Assembly: GCA_038030265.1 (NCBI GenBank)
Contig: CM075940.1
Location: forward strand, 5,642,001 to 5,706,000
Direction of reading: 5' to 3'
Source: Corythucha ciliata
Lineage: Eukaryota > Arthropoda > Insecta > Hemiptera > Tingidae
DNA: 64,000 nt
The notes below the pieces were generated by a model. That model saw nothing but the letters and a program-made list of their open reading frames with translations, was not told the origin of the DNA and ran no database searches. Positions 45,665 to 59,400 of this stretch are shown here, piece after piece. The first letter of the stretch is position 1; every line of letters starts with the position of its first letter. A program made the position numbers and the translations under genes.

Positions 45665-45990
45665 AAGTGGTGCATACCTGATTCGCGGGGTTTAGTAGTT
45701 GAAAAATACTATTTCTCGGGGGTCCCCCCCCCCCCGTTAAAAACCCCAATTTTGCGGGGTTTAGTCATTTTACTTCCAAATTTCGAGAGGTTATCTCTTT
45801 AAAAAGTCATTTTGCGCGTTATTTCGTTTGCCAGATATCAATTTTGTGCAGGAGTGTACACCTAGAAACCAATTTCGCGGGTTTAATTTACTTAAAACCC
45901 CGAATTTCGTGGGTTTAATTTACTTAAACCCCCGAATTTCGTGGGTCTGGCTCTGTAGAAAACAAAATTCTTGGGTGATTTTTTATATAT
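45665..45990 (+). repeat. Family B array with recent local duplication
   Basis: Units of the type 'aatttcgcgggtttaattta'. Two adjacent units (about 45880-45950) share 'gggtttaatttacttaaa' and 'cccgaatttcgtgggt' almost exactly, so duplication within the array has continued recently. A C run lies near 45725-45736. Confidence 0.6.
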
Positions 45991-48900
45991 TTAGGGTTTA
46001 GGCTTCTATTTTATTCTTCTCCTTCTTTTGAAAATAAGAGCTCTGCAGTGGACCTTTATCCAAGGCAGAATACAGTAGGGTTTTCAGACTTCATGAAGGC
46101 CTCATTCCACGATTTCTTTCACGATGGTGCGTAGTGAGGGAGGTGTTGTACTTTTCGGCTAATTCATGTTGAAAAATGACCCATTTGAAGTAATGCCTGG
46201 GGTGGGTCGCTTCACCCCCCCCCCCCACCATACGCTACGCCATTGCAGGGGATGTTAAAAATGAATGGTACGCTATAAGCACGATTAAAACGAAGCACAC
46301 CAAGGATTGAAATATTAGTACTTCCGTTCCTGTTCCAGTACTAAAGGAAGTGTAGTGTACAAGTAGTGCAATAATTTTCAAGTTCAAGGTATCAAACGGT
46401 GAGCACTTATTGACGGGGACGGGGCGGGGAGTTTGTTGTTAGTTTTGTTGGTATCCACGTTTCACAGAGCCAAGTTTATTTTTTCAGGGAAGTTGTTTTA
46501 CCCCCGAAAGGGTTCAAGATGGCTAAAAATAACATTCTAACGGCCAGTTCTTTTGACAGCCCCCCCTCCCGCCTCATCGGGTAAATTCGATTAGTCAGTG
46601 ATTCTTGACCGCACCTTGAATTTTCTTGTTGAAAGTTATAAAATAGGTGATTTGAGAGGGAAACAACTTCTTGGCAGTAATTCATAAGTTTGATAGTTAA
46701 GGTTGAATTAAAGTTTGGATGTTGCAAGTATCAGCAGTAAGTGAGTTTGTCGTTTAAAGAGAGACGCTCAATCGGGAGATTCACAAGTTTGTGAAATTTT
46801 AGTTGGCAAAAAAAACGTGGACGGTCTGCGAAGGAGAATATGAATTTAATTAAATTGGTTCAAAAGGCTTAATTATGTCTTCCATTCTAATCAGTGCAGT
46901 TGCAAGCTGCATCAAATCGACCAAAAGCTCAATGTTGAATACAAGGCACAAGCAAATTCCTTCGTCTCATTAAAGGACACACATATATTGAAGAGGGTAT
47001 AGAGAAATCTGATGAGGGAGGGGGGGGTGTATAGGATTGGAAGGCGGATCTGAAACCTTTAGACGACTAGGTGTGAAGAGTGGGAGCCCACCCCTGTGTG
47101 TGAGTGTGAGGCTGGAGGGCTGTAAAACTGAGGGCGGGAGAGAAAATCGTCAGTCTAGCTGAGCCAGAGTCCGCGGAGAGTGTGATATGTCTCATCTTCC
47201 AAGTGGCCACTCCAGGCGATGCCCATGAAACCACAATTTACACTAGCCGGATGGCATCCGACCAGCCAAGAAGATCTTCTATACCATCCGCTGGGTATGG
47301 CATATCTTTATTATCACTTAGCTTTTTATAGAAACTAGAGTGTAACATAGACAGAGAAATACGTCTTTCTTTACTTTAGCTCTCAGTTACGTTATTTATA
47401 CTCATAAACAAATGTATTTAAAGAACAAATAAGTTTAAGAATAGAAATGATTAATTTGCTTTGACAGTTTAGTTCTTCCGAGGCAAAGCAATACCAGAAT
47501 CTTATTAAGAAAGTATTAACAATTAACCGTTTATATTGAATACAGCGCAAAGGACGGTGCTTATTATTAACATTGTTTGCCACAAAGTATTACACTTATT
47601 CTGACTCTGTAGGGGTATAGGCCTGATATTTATAAGGGCTTGGGATAAAGTTACGAGCAGGCTCGAAAAAAAGGGTGGGCAAGAGGGTAATTTGAAAACC
47701 GGGACAGGAGCATATTCATGCCGGCTTATCAGAAAAATCATTCCTGCCTTGAGAAAACTTCTCTTGGAAAAGGACCGGCTTGATTTCGGTTTGAATTGTT
47801 GGAAAACCCCTCTCGCGTCGATCAGATAATAAAACCATAATTGTAGAGCATTACTTTAAATTTGAAGGGGACGCATCAAAACAATGAAACGTGAGAAATT
47901 CATGTTTTGAATAGCTTTCAAGTGACAAAAAACAAAAACTGATGAGTCCATGTTTGAACTGAACCAGAGAACCATTTTCTTATTTATGTGCCGTAGAAAA
48001 AATGAAATAATAACACTTTCCCGGCCGCCCGCGTCGGCTGTTTGTGTTGCGACCCAGGCTTCTAATCCCACTACCATTCTGTCTTTCATACAAGACGACA
48101 ACTATATTGATTGCCTAAAGCATCAAATCCACTTGAAAAGCGACTCAACGCACATTTTCACCTACTCACAAGACACATCTTGTGGGATGAGAGGATGGGG
48201 GGTGGAGTTAAATGCGTTAGAAATGGGAAACTCTTCAAACGGCATAGCAAACAGTGGCGGGGACACGTGACGGCTATTCTACCTGCTAATCGTCGTTTGA
48301 AAATTTACCGGCTTTTCTCATAGTGACGAAGGTTTAACACGCACACTCACAAATGCATCGCAGCATCCACTTTTTCAATGTTCGAAAACGAAAACTTGCG
48401 ACACATTTCCCTCCTTATATCCTTCAAAACTTTCTTCAGTTTCTTCGTCGTGAAAGTTTGAAAATTTATCCGCGAAAAATCCAATATTTTCCTACCAGAA
48501 GCGATTATTTTCCGCTCGATACAAAACTCAGCCCACTGTCCTTATGCCCGTGTAACAGCGCTCAATCATAAATCTGACCGATTCAGTCTCGCCATGTGCT
48601 CCTTCCCTCGCTGTAAAAGATAGGGCAGGTCTCGCTCAAGTTTCACCAAATTGAGAAATCCTTGAAGCTTAAGTTAAAAAGGAATTTGCATGAATTCTAA
48701 CAGGAAAAAAATAAATAATTGACTTGCAGAAATTTTAATTTCCATACAGATAACCCCATTAAGATTACACCTTTGCATCTGATTGAGAGTCCGTATTTCT
48801 GAACACTTCTGAAAAAAAAAAAAAGTGCGATATTGTCAGAAATGTTTTTATTCAGAAGCGTGACACCAACAATAGGCTTGAACCTGCATGACCTATGAGT

Positions 48901-49560
48901 ATGTAAGGCTGTTATCTAACTTCAATAAATGTTTCACGCTCATGAGAGGCAGGCGAAGCGATAGCGCACCAGTGTCGAAACGAGATTATTACGTATCTTG
49001 CTCGCTAGTATTGAGTATTTTAAGTTCGATCGACGAAATGACCACTCCGCCTCGATTTTCCAACGAGGTTCCTCATCAATTTTTGTTCCACAATTTCCGA
49101 GTGGTTTTCATTTGCTACGAAATTTCCCCATTCCCACCGCCGCTAAAAGTCATGCTCCCCAAGGACTGAGTCATAAATCGCTTTCTAAATAGTGTCCTCC
49201 CCACTTCCCTACAATATGCTGAATCGCCCCAATGAACAATCATTTATGAGCCTGTTTTTACTTCCATGTTCCCCCGGGGCCTAGGGCAGGGCCGGCCATC
49301 ATTTTTTGGTCGTGGGTCATAAACCTGGTTGTAAGAACTCAGGCGGGCCACTCATCCTCGTCCCCCACCCCAGCATCGAGAGAGCACTTTAATCCTAGCA
49401 AAAGGCCGTGACGCTCTGAATAAAACGCACCTGGAGCCTGCAATAACTTCAACAACATTAGTTAACCACAGTATAATAGCGTTTTCCATTTGCCTAAAAA
49501 TGTACACTGGGGCAGTTCTTTGCAGTGCCTGCCTCAGGCATTTTAAGATCCTGGGCAAAT
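45991..49560. other. No gene recognised
   Basis: Gene-poor stretch with homopolymer runs (C near 46217, G near 47021). Frames at 47950-48270 and 48353-48571 have no family motif and no splice partner. Confidence 0.4.
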
Positions 49561-49589
49561 CTTTCACCAACACCCCCTTGAAGTTGCCT

Positions 49590-50215
49590 TCAGAAGCCGC
49601 AAATTAGTGATTTTTTCCACACTTCATCTCTTCTTCTCAATTTCATCAGTGAATTAGCGATTTGTCTCCATTTTTTAGCCTTCTTCATTTCAGCCGCGAA
49701 TAAGCGATTTTTCTTGCTATGAATTTGTGTTTTTCATGATTTTAGCCGCTTATGAGCGATTTTACCTGTGAATTAGTGCTACATTTTCTAATTTTAGCCA
49801 CGAAGTTGCCTCCGGAAACTGCGACTTGCCGTTTACCCAATTTATTTCTGTGAATTAGCAACTGTTCTCAATTTAACCCCGCGAATAGCTATTTTTCTTG
49901 ATTTTAGCCGTGTATTGGCGTTTTACCTAATTTTAGCCTCCTAGCGAGCCGTGAATGAGAGTTTTGTTTCCCAATTTTCACCATGAATTAACGCTTTTTC
50001 TGAATTATATACGCGAATCGGCGCATTTTCTTCATTAAAACCGTGAACTAGCGATTTTGTTCAATTTCAGCCACGAAGTTACCTTGAAAAGCCGCGAATT
50101 GGCGTTTTCTTAATTTTAGCCGCTAATTGGCGTTTTTTCCCGCACGTCAGCGCTTCTTCTCAATTTTATCGGTGAATTAGCGATTTTCCCCCATTTTACG
50201 AGAATAAGCGATTCC
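49590..50215 (+). repeat. Family C degenerate array, plus orientation
   Basis: Units 'gaattagcgattttt', 'cattttagccgcgaataagc' and related wording repeat every ~30-40 bp. Much of the order of units parallels 30530-31100, including 'cctcctagcgagcc' and 'cacgaagttgcctccgg', so the two arrays are copies of a longer ancestral block. Confidence 0.7.
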
Positions 50216-50634
50216 CATAAATCGGAATTCGTGATTCGTGTCGGTAAACTAATCTTACTGCCAACTACTGTGATATTGACTAGTCAGTTGTGTTTTGTTC
50301 GTTGACTCGGTAAGTTGTTTTTGTTTTCTCCCGATTTTTAGTTTAATTTTTAATTTTTAGGCATTGATTTATCTGTTGTTCGCCCGTACCTTGTTTGATC
50401 CTTGGTCTTGTTGTGTTTCTGTTTTAATTGCATAGTTTGAGAATGGCGTTGTTGCCGAAACCGCGGTCAAAAATAAACAAATAAGTGGGAGAGATCTGTC
50501 TTATCTTCAATATCTTCATTGGATACTCTCACACCTACAACCCTCAATTTTTAATTTTCGTTTTTTTAATCTTACTCGTTCGGAATGAGCAATTTTCCGC
50601 TCTCGTATCGTAATTTATACTATTTCGTAATTGT
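50216..50634 (+). mobile_element. Insertion within the family C array, with hammerhead-like motif
   Basis: Array wording stops near 50215 and resumes near 50635. The intervening ~420 bp contains TTTGAGAATGG, then GTTGCCGAAACCGCGGTC (50436-50468), then 'aaaaataaacaaataagt'. The GAAAC...GTC part matches the foldback core at 10328-10360. It is probably a short non-autonomous element, though its exact ends are unclear. Confidence 0.45.
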
Positions 50635-50960
50635 AGGCGCGAATTAGCGCTTTTTCTCAAAAGCATTGGCGAATGATCGATTTTTCACTATTTTATACGT
50701 GAATTAGCGTTTTTAGTAATTTTAAACTTGAATTACTGTTTTTATTTTTACACTTTATCCGCGATTTTAGATCTTTCTCTAGCGGTGAAGTAACGTTTTA
50801 CCTAGCAAATCAGATATGTATTTTTCTTAATTTTATTCTTGATTCAACACTTTTTCTCACTTCTGTCCGTGAATCAGAGATTTTTCTCAATAATTTGAGC
50901 TATTTATCTGAATTTCAGCCCCAAATTAGCGTTATTTTCAATTTTGGTCTGGTTTGAGTG
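50635..50960 (+). repeat. Family C array, continuation
   Basis: 'gcgcgaattagcgctttttc', 'cgtgaattagcgttttt' and similar units continue after the insertion. Confidence 0.6.
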
Positions 50961-53900
50961 GGCACGAGCATTAGCTCATTCCAAACTTTTATCCGCTTAC
51001 TTGCCCCAAGAATAGCACATACGTGCGCCTTCTAAATTTCAGCCTCCCACGAGAAGGCGCGGATTGTAGCGTTTTCCATTTGTATAAAAATCCGAGGGCG
51101 CCAAAATCCAACATTAAAATTGATAATTTACCACTGTAGGCCACGGGCGGGCCATTGTGAAAGGCTCAGCCGGCCACTACTTGGCTCGCGGGCCCTGGGT
51201 TGGCCACTCCTGCCCTGGGGAATGACAAGTATGGGATTGATGAAAAAAATCTAGTCCGAGCTGACTTCATATTCTTGATGTACAACCTCAGAAAGGTTGA
51301 AAACAGTGGTTTTCGGCATGCCGTCCGACGGTCTGTCGTTTTTTTGTCTTACGTTGAGAGCGGACTTTTTCACTGAATTGGGGGGGGGGGGGCATACAAA
51401 TTGTCCGCTTAACTACTAACCATGAGGAAATTTTAGCGAAAATTTTAAAATTGGACGAAGCCACGTATCGGGTGGGGGTTGACACGAGAAATGGTACGTT
51501 TTTAGGGGCCCCAGGAATTTTCCCCCAGACTGCTGGCATCGCGCGGTCATACAATCGTGCTGGCCTGGAGTCTAAAGTCTAAGGAAGACCCTTGACGCAC
51601 GTTGACTCTAGATAGACTGGCTTCGGAGTCGAGAAAATCGACCAAAAACCAACGACGAGGCAAAGTATTCATTTTCAGGCACACTGAGAGGCACTGACGC
51701 GCAGAGCACATCAACCCCACTGATGGGGTGTAGATGACGTTTTGGGATATGATCGGCGAATTTGGGCACAGACCACCTCCAGTCCACAGGCGACCTCACT
51801 GGGCCCCTATGGAGCTGAAATAATCGGTTGAAACCAACGACCACGTGGAAACATCTGTTTTGGGCACTCGATTTAGGCCTGTATCTATGGATGCACGCGT
51901 CCCCAGCAGCAACCCCACGGTTACAGTTCCTCGCTCTCACTCTCTCTCTCTCACTCTATGATCTATGGCTATGATTGTCAGCCTTTGAAGTCCATCGGAA
52001 AGCCTCGAAAAAAGTGGACCTCGCTGGTTCGCTGTCACTGTGGATTCCAGTGTTCTCAGTGTCTTCACCGGAAAACTTGACCGGCCATACACCCCCCCCT
52101 CCCACCCTTGACAGGTTGTGCTAGCCTTTGGTACCATTAAGCGGTCGTGATCGTGATAGGCACTTTCAAGGAGATGTGACACCGAAAAAAAGGCCGGGAA
52201 CATTTAAATGCAGCGTTATCTACCCCCCTACCACCTCTATACTTTTATTTCTGATGACAAATAAGAATTCTATCCGGCGGCTAATGGGCGGAAGGGTGTC
52301 GATCCGAATGAAGCGTATGAATACAGTCGTAATTGAAAGGATTCTTCAAGCTTCCAAGACTTAAAATTCATTGGATTTCAAGTTTTTGTGCTTATATTGA
52401 TAATTTTATTATTAGTCTAGGCAAATTTTCTACGATTGGACCCAGAAAACATTGTGGCAATAGATGGGGGGTTTTACTTTTGAGACCAAACGCAGCCGGT
52501 TCCGGCCAAAACACATCAACGTCCCTTTAAAGTTACCGAAAATGAGTATTTTGCATTGTTGCCTCAGTGGATTTTCATCTCAGCTCATTATTCAACGCAG
52601 CCTAATGAGTACACGTGGGATGAAACCAATTTCACGGAATCCAGGGCGGCGTCTGTTGATAATTCGCGGGAGAGGATCTATTCCTATAGCACTGTCGAAA
52701 GATAATTGAAACTAAATATAAATATCACAGTTTATACAATGTGTCGGTACCCCATTCAATGTCACGCTCCATGTCACAAAATAATGCATTCTCGCCTATG
52801 AATAGTTCCGCAGCATACATATAAAAATGTCATTAATTTACACATATTAATACATTCAGGCTAATGAAAACATTTGTTTCGATAGTAAAGTATACGCAGT
52901 GTGGTAGCAATTTTAGTAGTAGTATAGTAGCATCAATAGTGGTAGTAGTAGCAGAATCCCGCCAAAAACTGATACTTCGTCATCGTCGAAACGAGTAAAT
53001 TTTATTTTTCCCCCTTCTTTTTTAACCGCCTATTCATTTTTCATAATATTTCAACCACCTCTGGACCTACTCATTGTCAGAGTGAAGTGAGAGAAAAGTA
53101 CACTCCACCTCCCCACTGTTTTTTACCACTTTTTTTGTTCAAAAAATGAAAAGAATAGAACGTTCGGAGTGCCCTTACGCTCCGCTGCATTGATTGTCCC
53201 TTGCAAAAAGGAACAACCTTCTCGCCATTTTCACAATTAAAAATGTATTTAGGACAAATATCGGAGTAACAATTTTAATCGCTCAAAGTGCCTCTCTTGT
53301 TCATTTTACTCATCCTCGAAAGATGCGGAGAAATAATTGGAAAAAATGTTTCCAAAGTGAAATATTAAAAATCATCCAAAACGAGACAAAGAAAATCCGT
53401 AGACGGAAAACAGATCAATGGGAAGACAACTTTTGGGGCGGGGGGTGTGTGAAAATAATGGGGGCCGTTGATCCCCGCGAGCTCAATCGCAATGTCGTGG
53501 GATATATAAAAAGAAAGTTTGGGCACGAAGAGTGAAATTCTATCACCGCAATGACATTTAACGGGCTTATGCACGGCCGGTTGACTGATAAGAAGTTAGG
53601 ATTTTTTTTTTTAAGTCTATTGATTTTGTCTCAATATTTCTCGCACTACGCATTCCTTTTGTGGGTAATTCGAAGTATTTTTTTTTTCTTCTTCTTCTTC
53701 TTCTTCTTCAATTGGGGGGCTTGATTTACTTCGTTCTTACTAGGCTCCATATCCTAACCTAACCACCTTTTGTATTGATTCAGCTACCCTCCCCTAGCCC
53801 GTCCCTCTTACTCTTCTTTAGCCCTCCCGCTTTTCTCGCCAAACCCTTTCAAAACACAATTAACTAGTGATATCAAATTGCTGAAGGCAGATTCACCCCC

Positions 53901-54878
53901 CCCCCCTTATGTCAGAATTACCAGGTCATTTATCTGTACTTCAAAGCTTTTGGTTGTAGGAACTTTCTCTCTTCAGGAATGTCCTATAACACAATGTGAC
54001 AACTAGAGAACACAATTTCTGAAAAATTTGCATTTAAGGAATAATGAAATTTGTATCCACCTTTAACAAGATAAAAGCGGGCCTAACCCCCTTATTAACA
54101 CAATAAAAAATAATTGGCCAACATTTACATTCAAAGGACAAAGAAAAACCCGAGTAGGAGCTTTAAAAAAATGGGGCTCGTTAAGGTGAGCAGCCCGTGT
54201 TTATTTTTCACGAATGTTGTCTGACGCTTCCTCTCCTATGGAAGAGGCCTCTCTGGCGTGACTTGAAAATCCGCTGTTAGCTCATCAAAAAAATTTGTTT
54301 TTGACGTGTTCTAACAAGAATGGGATGATGCAATCGCACGCAACATCCTCTCCGACGAAGGCAGGGGAAGAGGATTGATCAAATGCCGCAGGCAAATCAA
54401 TTGATTATAGTATTTCTAACGGTGCACAAATAATAATTAGGTGTTGGGGTGCCTAAGCACAAGGCTTCATAAGTTCGATAATTTAGTTTTTTCTGAATTT
54501 GTAGACTCTCTAGTGACCTATAAAATACAGAAATATTAGGGCACCATCATGGGCGTAGCTAGATCAAGGCAGAAGAGTGGGCACTTGGGCAGCTTTTCGC
54601 ATTCCCCTGAGCTTTCGAACATATTCGCCCGAGCAATGAACTGATAGTACCAAGCCCTTGGTCATACCGGATTGGATCGAAGGAGTAGGTCGAATTGTTG
54701 TCGACGGGTCATTAGACTCCGGTCTCTTGGGTATAAGGTTACAGGGGTACTTTCCCCTTGTAACTTGCAGTTTTGCGACTATTAGCTTTTCTCAGTTAAA
54801 TCAGCGCAATTAGGTTATTCAGTAGAATTTAGCGCCGGTGCCAATCACCCGTCCTTTCCGCGATCATGATATTTTCTA
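50961..54878. other. No gene recognised
   Basis: Gene-poor stretch. It contains a G run (about 51380-51391), a CT-rich microsatellite (about 51930-51957), an AGT-type trinucleotide patch (about 52915-52951) and a TTC repeat (about 53689-53710). The overlapping ORFs at 51288-52364 and the TTG-start frame at 53194-53535 have no recognisable domain. Confidence 0.4.
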
Positions 54879-55329
54879 ATGTGGAAAGGATGGCGGTTAG
54901 ACTTCCAGAATAAGCCTCCGAGGAACTTGCGATTGCGTGGCTCTTATGCTCCACCACTACTAAGGTGGCTGCGAGAAGTGTCACATGGCTTATTCCGCGG
55001 CTTCTTACTAGCGAAGAATGTGCGAAGTGCGCGGAAAAAATGTTGGGGAGTACGGAGTATGACCCTAATCAACCCTCGACGCGCCGTCCGTCGACGAGAC
55101 GGCCGGCTAGTCCGGGGTCCCAGCCCCCAAAAAAAGACAATTGCGAACTATAACTCAACCAAATTCTAATGGAACGTTTAAACAAAATTTCCAGATGTAA
55201 ATGAACCATATCATATGTAAAAAAATTGGTTTTATTGACTTTTAATAGAATGTGGTTCAACTATAGCTATTTCGCCCTGAAACTTTCGAATTTACTGATA
55301 TTTAACATCGAATTATGTAATTTTGATAC
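54879..55329 (+). repeat. Leader segment preceding a family A array
   Basis: 'aggaacttgcgattgcgtgg' and 'ggcttattccgcggcttct' here match, with divergence, 'agaaacttgcgattaagtgg' and 'cggcttattccgcgcttcg' at 62970-63070. Both precede a family A array. Confidence 0.5.
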
Positions 55330-56480
55330 TATTTATCAAGCTTTGGCCGCTCTCGAGGCCGCCTAGACCACGGTCCACTGCCACTAAACAACAGGCCACG
55401 AAATTTGAAATTTCTCTTAAATTAAGAGCAGAAACCTGCCATTGCGCGGAAAATCAGTCAGGAAACTTTCAAGTTTGTGGGTATTTGTCAGGCTTTGAAC
55501 GCAGTTGGGGACGGCTTGCCTGGGTAATGCGCCGCCACATTATAAGCCCCGGAACAGAAATTTTCCTATTTGTAATTTCGCTTCAATTAAGACTATAGAA
55601 TCTACACATTTCGCAGATATTCAACCAGGCAATTGTCTAGATTTTCAACTTCGCTTCAATTACGTCCAGAAACTTGAAACTTCGCGAAAATAAAGACCCG
55701 ATACTTGAAAATTGTAAAGATATTTGGACCGAAAACTTACGATTTCGCAGAGATTCAGCTCCGAATGATGTAATTTCGCCTCTCTTCGTGAGGCTTTGTG
55801 CGCTGTCGGGGCTGGCCAGCCCGGTGTCTGCGCCCACCAAAACAGAAAGCTGATACTTGCATTACGAGGATATTGAGCCCTGAAACATTCAATTTTGCGG
55901 CTATTTATTCTTTGAATCTCAGTTATTTGGCCACCACTTTTGAGGCTACTTAGGCCCGAAACTAGGGATGTAACAGAAAGGAAGACCCGAAACTAGGGAC
56001 TTTACTGAAATGATGGCCAGAAATTTGCAGTTTCGCTATTATTTAGCTCAGAATGTTGAAATTTCGCTGCTATTGACCCCGGATGTTGCGATTCCTCGTC
56101 TATTCAGTCATGAAATTTGTATATTGACTGACTTACTCAGCTTAGCCCGTAACACGTTTAAAATAAAAATTATGTGACTAAAATATTTCGTGGTTTTCCG
56201 CTCTAAAATATTGGTTTCGCTGGGTTGAATCCCCGTAAACAAGCAGTTTCGCCACTGCATTTCACGAGCTGCGAAACTCGCCTTTTCGCGGCTAATTATA
56301 TCCTGCGAATCTCGCTTCTTTGGCCACCACTTGATATTTTTGCTTCTATTTAGCCCAGAAACTGACGTGTTTATAGCTATTTATTCCTGACTATTTTCAG
56401 TTTCATGACTACTCTACGCCCTGACTAGTAATTTCATTTATTGCTAGCCTTCAAAACTTGTTTATTGAGCTCATCGTCCG
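55330..56480 (+). repeat. Family A degenerate array
   Basis: Repeats 'gaaacttgcaatttcgc', 'ggctatttattc', plus the longer marker 'gtcaggctttg' with 'gcgctgtcggggctgg' near 55335, 55488 and 55790. Confidence 0.65.
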
Positions 56481-59400
56481 TTTGACCTCTGAATGAACAT
56501 GAAGGTTCAGTCAATAATTAATTTAATAGCTGAAAAATATTCTTCTAAGCCACAATTTCAATTATTATATACCAATTGGTGGTGTTTTCGAGGGCAGAGG
56601 GCAAAATTGACGGTCTCACAATCAAAAAAGTCACGGTACAAATAAAACACTTTTGACCGTCATTTATAGATTCAAATTGGCTTTTTCTAGTTTTTAGGTC
56701 ACTTTTTCTTAGCTAAACCAAACAGTCTCTGTTTTTCTCCCCTCAGTTTTCTTCTTGAATAGTCAGTCATAGGTGGATGGCGGGTGGGAAGGAGTTGTCA
56801 GTTTCCTAGCGACTTGCCAGTTTCTTGGCAAAAATTGACAGTATCCCAACGAAAAATGTACTGTGGAAAATATCTGACGAAATTTCAAGATGTTTCTATT
56901 TTTTATGGGCAGAATGTTCAGGTTAAATTCTAATTAGCCAGTCTGAAGGGATACATGGACGGTTCTTGACAGTTCTTGTTCTCCAAGGTGCATCAGTCAC
57001 AAACACGATGATTCGTCACCATCCTATTGTCAGCTACCACACTGCCGTCTAACGATGATAACAGTGAGAACAAGTTTTGATCTTGTCCTTGGACGTTCAA
57101 CGAACAATTCTAGGGTCTATCTGCGGTTACATTACAGCAGGCTGTACCCTCGCTGACATTATTTTGTAGGAAAAATATAAGAGGGGGAGTTTTAAGGACA
57201 TGAGCAGAAGCGAGAATTTAAATTTGGTTAAGTAGGCTCAAGTCATTAACAATTAACAGTGCGTGTTTACGCAAGTAGATACATCTGTCGAGACTCTTGC
57301 CTTTTCAAATAGACAGTAGCAGTTCCCAACGAATTCAATCAGAAGAACAAAGTTTAGACGATTAATGGAAGTTACAACGGTCCAACAAAAATAACTTGTG
57401 TTACATCAAAGCCTACAGTAAACTGCAGGATTCAGACCCTAACCAGTTCAGTTAATTAAATAATTATTTTCATCTAACTGACCTGAGGTTTGTCTGTGTC
57501 TAGGTAGAGCTTCGGCAGTGATTACAGCCTCATCAGTTGTGCAGTGCATCAAATCGGTAGCTCACGCATGTATTACAACATAAATGATAACATTGTGTCA
57601 GGACATTTTACTTATTTGATTTCTCGACTGTTTTTCAATTAGAGCAAAAACTACTAATAGTTTCAGATTCACGAAAAATACAGGCTGGTTCCATTTTTTA
57701 AGAAAGGGGGTCGGTCACATAAGATTTTCCCCTCTTCCCCGACCTTCCACTTACACTTTGGCCCCTAAATTCTATAGTCGCATGTCTGCATCAATTTTTG
57801 ATTTCAGGATCTCAACCCAGCACCCTATAAGTCAAATGATGAGCTGAAATTTCCGTGGGATCCCGTTTAGAAATTCCAGAGGCGGTGACATTCTGAAAAA
57901 GTAAAACCTAGCGCACCTGCTTAGGCCATAAAACCAGGATAGGTGCAAATATACGACCAGAATTTAGATGCCAAAGCGATTAGCGGGGTAAGTGAAGGGG
58001 GAGGGGGAGGAGTCACACGTGAAACCTCGAGAAACCAATAAAATGGGTGCGTAAAAGCTTCGTGGTACGAGTTATCACGAAAAAACAGTTAAACCCCATA
58101 TCGTTTTTTCAACATTCGCTTGAGAAACTCGGAAAAGGTATGGTAACCCCCTCCCCCTCCAACATCACTATTCTTGCTTCATAAATGAAGCTTGTGTGCT
58201 CCAGTGTTCAAATTCAGTTACGAGCTAACTTTTTTTGAATACAATTTGTGATGGAAACAGACGTTTCCAGTCTTCTCTCGATAAAACGTGTAAATTATAG
58301 AGGGTTTAGGCCAAATCGAAGCTTTTACGTGCATTATTTTATTGTATTTTGGGTTCCCCCCTCACCATCACACAGAGTGGCACCACCCTGTATGTTCAGA
58401 GACAGTAGTTTTCTTTAAGCACTTGAATTTTTTTCTCTTTCGGTTTTTCAATTTAAGAATGAATCCAGTGAGAGTGCGTAATCAGTGTCACGAAATTAGG
58501 TGGAAGGCAAACGCTACGAGACTTCTAAAAAACGTGAGTGGGTCACATGACTGAATCAAACGAAGAGTTTTGTTACTGAGAGACCTCATGTCAACCAGTA
58601 ATTTATGCAAGCCTTTAGGTTTCGGTTGGTCCCAGCAATGACGGTCCAGTGCAGTCTTTCCAGTTTTTTTTTGCTCGATTTCGTGACAACGCATTTCACT
58701 CTCACTACGTGACCATCAACTCTGTACACTTTATGCATTTTTTAAAAAACAATTCGTCGCTTCTTTTTCTTTAATAGTCAGTCCATATTCATGGGTTTTT
58801 CGAAAGAGTTCGGACGATTTATCAGAGCATGACAGGCAGTGAAGTGTTAAAAGTGACAAACTTTTCGACTATTTCAGTTTTCCATTTTTATTTTAAATTT
58901 ATTTCCTAAAATCGGCATGCTTTGTTGTTTGCAACGTCATTTTATTATAATCTCATCCGATTTTCGTTATGATGTAAATATTGGCATGATTTTATTTGTT
59001 TTTAATAACTTTTTTGTAAGACTGGATGAGGGAGATTCTCCAAGCTATCGGGGACGGACACCTTTTGTTTGGCATCCAAGTTTTCTCGAACATGATTGGT
59101 AGATTCTTGGATGCCACATAAATGTTTTGATAGACCGGCGGGGGCGGGATTTCTATGGCAACGTTGCCGTGTCCGATCCCTAATTTTGTTGTTGTAATAA
59201 ACATGTTCTGTGACGATACCTCCAGTCAAAGGAAAGAAGATCAGAAAAAGAAGGAGAAGAAAAAAGAAACCAAAACTATATAAGTAAATAATTAAGTAAT
59301 GTAGAATGTGTACAATAAAAAAATAAAACTATTTCAAGTGATTTATTGGCTTCATGTTCCCGAAATTGGTACAAAATTAATTGATATCTGTAATAATTCG

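Noticed and set aside
51288..52364. Cluster of 80-110 residue ORFs on both strands
   Set aside because: No recognisable domain, and no consistent splice sites link them.
53194..53535. 113-residue frame with TTG start
   Set aside because: No ATG, no family motif, and low-complexity basic composition.
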